Of a stretch of DNA of 64,000 bases, positions 61,705 through 64,000 are shown in pieces. Source of the DNA: Pseudomonadales bacterium (GTDB lineage Bacteria; Pseudomonadota; Gammaproteobacteria; Pseudomonadales; Azotimanducaceae); the NCBI GenBank assembly GCA_022827245.1, contig JAJDTI010000169.1, positions 1 through 64,000 on the forward strand. The letters are read 5' to 3'. Made by a program: the position numbers and the translations under genes. The notes under the pieces are model-generated. The model was not told the DNA's origin. It saw only the letters and a program-made list of their open reading frames with translations, and made no database searches. Each line of letters starts with the position of its first letter. Within the stretch, counting starts at the first letter, position 1.

Positions 61705-63222
61705 ATGGAAACGTCGCATCGCTACGCCCGTCTTGCGGCGGTTTCGCTGATCGCCGCGCTGGGGGCGATGCCCCTTGCGGCCGTTGCGGAGGAAAGCCAG
61801 TGTCACAAGCTCTACCGCCTGACCGACCTCTCGCACGCCATCGAGCCCGGCATCTCCGTGGCGGCGACCGAGGCCCTGCCCGCGCATTGCCGCGTACGAG
61901 GCGTCGTCAACCGCGCCATCCGCTTCGAAGTCACGCTCCCGGGGGAGTGGAACGGGCGATTGATGTTCTCCACGGTCGGTGGCAGCGCCGGGACGATCGG
62001 CGACACGACGAGCCTCCTCGGCCGCGGCTTCGCGATGGCCTCCACGGACACCGGGCACGAGCTCGAGGAAGGCAACGGATACCTGCGCCAGCCGGAGGCG
62101 GCCCTCGACTACGCCTACCGGGGCGTGCATCTCGCGACGGTGGCCGCGAAGCGGGTGATCGGCCACTACTACGACCGGGAGATCGAGCACTCCTACCTGC
62201 AGGGGTGCTCGAACGGCGGCCGGGCCGCCCTGCTCGAGGCCGAGCGCTTCCCCGAGGACTATGACGGCATCATCGCCGGCGCTCCCCTGTTCCACTTCAC
62301 GGAGTTCCTGCCCTGGATGGTCGCGGTGCACAACCTGCAGGCCGCGCATCCCCTGGACAAGACCGCCTTCACCCTCCTCGACGACGCGTCGCGCACCGCC
62401 TGCGACGCGCTCGACGGCGTGGAGGACGGCGTCATCAACGACCCGCGCATGTGCGAGGTCGATGTCGATGCCCTGATCTGCGCGGACGGGGAGGACGAGA
62501 ACTGCCTCACCGCCGGGCAGGCGGAGACCGCGCGCTTCATCTACGGCGACATGGTGGACGAGGACGGCAACCTGATCGCCCCCGGGGTACCGCCGGGCGC
62601 CGAGGCCTCCGGCGACTGGGCCTTCTGGCTGCTCGCGAACGAGGCGGTAGGCAGCATCGGCGACGCCCTGCGGGAGATGCTGACGCTCATCATGCGTCAC
62701 GAGCCGGGCTTCGACGTGGAGGGTTTCGACCCCGTACGCGACCGGACGCAGATCGTGAGCGCGCTGGCGCCCTTCGACACGATGGGAGACCTCAGCGAGT
62801 TCCGCGACCGTGGCGGCAAGATGCTGATGTACCAGGGCTGGAACGACTTCCCGCTGCGCCCGGGGCGCGCCTTCGACTACCTCGCGGCGCTCGACGCGGC
62901 GAACGGCGGCCCGGAGCGGACGGCGGACTTCTTCCGGCTGTTCATGGTCCCGGGCATGGTGCACTGCGCCGGGGGCCCCGGGCCCTGGCAGGCGGACTAC
63001 GTGGACCCGATCGTGAAGTGGACCGAACAGGGCGAAGCGCCGGAACGCCTCGTCGCGACCCACCCGGGCGAGCCGGTACCCATGTTCCACCTGAATCCAA
63101 GCGAGCCCGCAGCGGCCTCCCGCGCCTTTACGCGACCCCTCTGCGTCTACCCGAAGCTCGGGCTGTATCGCGGCGAGGGGGACCCGGACGACGAGAGCAG
63201 CTTCCGCTGCGCCGTGCCCTGA
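61705..63222 (+). CDS. Tannase/feruloyl-esterase-family protein, copy 2
   Basis: 505 residues from the ATG at 61705 (ribosome site AAGGAGAG), signal peptide METSHRYARLAAVSLIAALGAMPLAAVA. Catalytic signatures equal those of copy 1: LQGCSNGGRAALLEA, MYQGWNDFPLRPG and GMVHCAGGPG with the same Cys pair, so it should be active. Most differences lie in FTEFLPWMVAVHNLQ and the region around 620-640, part of the lid that shapes the substrate pocket. The C-terminal end is identical at base level with copy 1. Confidence 0.92.
   Translation: METSHRYARLAAVSLIAALGAMPLAAVAEESQCHKLYRLTDLSHAIEPGISVAATEALPAHCRVRGVVNRAIRFEVTLPGEWNGRLMFSTVGGSAGTIGDTTSLLGRGFAMASTDTGHELEEGNGYLRQPEAALDYAYRGVHLATVAAKRVIGHYYDREIEHSYLQGCSNGGRAALLEAERFPEDYDGIIAGAPLFHFTEFLPWMVAVHNLQAAHPLDKTAFTLLDDASRTACDALDGVEDGVINDPRMCEVDVDALICADGEDENCLTAGQAETARFIYGDMVDEDGNLIAPGVPPGAEASGDWAFWLLANEAVGSIGDALREMLTLIMRHEPGFDVEGFDPVRDRTQIVSALAPFDTMGDLSEFRDRGGKMLMYQGWNDFPLRPGRAFDYLAALDAANGGPERTADFFRLFMVPGMVHCAGGPGPWQADYVDPIVKWTEQGEAPERLVATHPGEPVPMFHLNPSEPAAASRAFTRPLCVYPKLGLYRGEGDPDDESSFRCAVP
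63169..63215 (+). repeat. 47-bp direct repeat, copy in tannase gene 2
   Basis: Second copy of the repeat at 61592-61638. The flanks differ (for example TATCG against TACCG just before, and GCCC against ACCG just after). Confidence 0.85.
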
Positions 63223-63281
63223 AGCGCGGCAACGACCGGGCACGCATCCCCGAGAACGAACTGTCCAGAAGGAGACCCCCA

Positions 63282-64000
63282 ATGTCCCGAGCAACGACGC
63301 TTGCCCCCTTGATCGCCCTGTGCTGGGCGGCGAGCGCGGCCTCCGCCGACGCAAACACCTGTCGCGACCTCTACCGGCTGACCGACGTCCACTACGCGAT
63401 CGAGCCCGGCATCTCCGTGCCGGCGACGGACGCGTTGCCCGCCCACTGCCGCGTGCGCGGGGTGATCAACCGCGCCATCCGCTTCGAGGTGACGCTGCCC
63501 GAAGACTGGAACGGGCGCCTCATGTTCGAGGCGGTCGGCGGGGCCGCCGGCACCATCGGCGACACCACGAGCCTGCTCGCCCGCGGCTTCGCCCAGGCGT
63601 CCACCGATACGGGCCACGAACTCGCCGAGGGCAACGCCTTCCTGAAACAGCCGGAGGCGCTCCTCGACTACGCCTACCGGGGCGTGCACCTCGCAACGGC
63701 GGCGTCGAAGCGCGTCATCGCCGAGTACTACGGCCGCGATGTCGATCACTCCTACCTCAAGGGCTGCTCGAACGGCGGACGTGCCGCGATGCTCGAAGCG
63801 GCGCGCTTCCCGGAGGACTACGACGGGATCATCGCCGGGGCGCCCGCGTTCTGGTTCCAGGAGTTCATCCCGTGGATGGTCGCCGTCGGCCGCAAGCAGG
63901 CGGCGAATCCGCTGGACCGCGCCGCGCTGCAGGTCCTCGACGACGCCTCGCGCAACGCCTGTGACGCCATGGACGGCCTCGAGGACGGGGTCATCAACGA
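63282..64000 (+). CDS. Tannase/feruloyl-esterase-family protein, copy 3 (3' end missing)
   Basis: About 239 residues are visible from the ATG at 63282 (ribosome site AAGGAG), with signal peptide MSRATTLAPLIALCWAASAASA. The region to the Ser elbow (LKGCSNGGRAAMLEA) is present; acid and His would lie outside the window. It has Tyr-Ala-Ile-Glu-Pro-Gly instead of His-Ala-Ile-Glu-Pro-Gly after TDV/TDL and is a little more distant from copies 1 and 2. The gene runs off the end of the window in the calcium-loop region (DGLEDGVIN). Confidence 0.9.
   Translation, partial: MSRATTLAPLIALCWAASAASADANTCRDLYRLTDVHYAIEPGISVPATDALPAHCRVRGVINRAIRFEVTLPEDWNGRLMFEAVGGAAGTIGDTTSLLARGFAQASTDTGHELAEGNAFLKQPEALLDYAYRGVHLATAASKRVIAEYYGRDVDHSYLKGCSNGGRAAMLEAARFPEDYDGIIAGAPAFWFQEFIPWMVAVGRKQAANPLDRAALQVLDDASRNACDAMDGLEDGVIN

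Overview
The window is high-GC, densely packed chromosomal DNA with short intergenic gaps and mixed operon directions, and it carries no rRNA, tRNA or CRISPR array that I can see. The organism is probably an uncultivated Gammaproteobacterium. The support is a class I glutaminyl-tRNA synthetase gene, an Escherichia-type LexA box (CTGT-N8-ACAG), outer-membrane barrel proteins of the DUF5916 type, and an oxidative catabolic gene set often found in marine or host-associated lineages of that class. This assignment is inference.

Layout. 1-9.9 kb: the 3' part of an epoxide hydrolase gene, a Uma2 nuclease-like gene, then two paralogous SPOR-like/DUF5916 outer-membrane proteins flanking a flavin monooxygenase and an MFS carrier. 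9.9-16.6 kb: a phosphotransferase fused to a DUF6285-like domain, overlapped by a minimal Amidase_2 protein; a lower-GC pair encoding an AAA ATPase and RloB; a beta-lactamase-fold serine hydrolase; an acyl-CoA dehydrogenase. 16.6-19.4 kb: a complete IS1380-family element next to a frameshifted AlkB-like gene, then a gene-poor gap with a LexA box. 19.4-26.5 kb: DUF35 plus thiolase-like pair, HAD hydrolase, small cation transporter, VOC protein, Baeyer-Villiger-type monooxygenase, LLM oxidoreductase. 26.6-29.1 kb: class III aminotransferase and an EPSP-synthase-like enzyme.

29.1-40.4 kb is marked by toxin-antitoxin debris (three HicA/HicB remnants and a Phd/ParE pair with a short toxin) between a DUF3604 protein, an AlbA_2/ATPase regulator with a strong operator-like inverted repeat at its start codon, a metallo-beta-lactamase-fold protein, a zinc dehydrogenase, an MFS exporter and a PhyH dioxygenase. 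40.4-52.0 kb: CoA-transferase with glnS, GNAT and NTF2-like genes, a secreted peptidase-like hydrolase with a NatAB-type ABC transporter, a transglutaminase-fold protein, and an MDR reductase with a haloalkane-dehalogenase-like hydrolase. 52.0-56.0 kb: an intact VapBC-type pair, a second PhyH protein, a MazG-like pyrophosphohydrolase and a DUF4143 ATPase. 56.1-64.0 kb: a heterodimeric ABC exporter behind an attenuator-like leader, followed by three tandem tannase/feruloyl-esterase paralogues, the last running off the window.

Functionally, the enzymes suggest a heterotroph equipped to oxidise, dehalogenate and de-esterify diverse organic compounds. The most promising undescribed items are the AlbA_2/ATPase regulator with its operator, the leader of the ABC exporter, the ATPase-RloB pair, the SPOR-DUF5916 duplication and the decaying HicAB modules.
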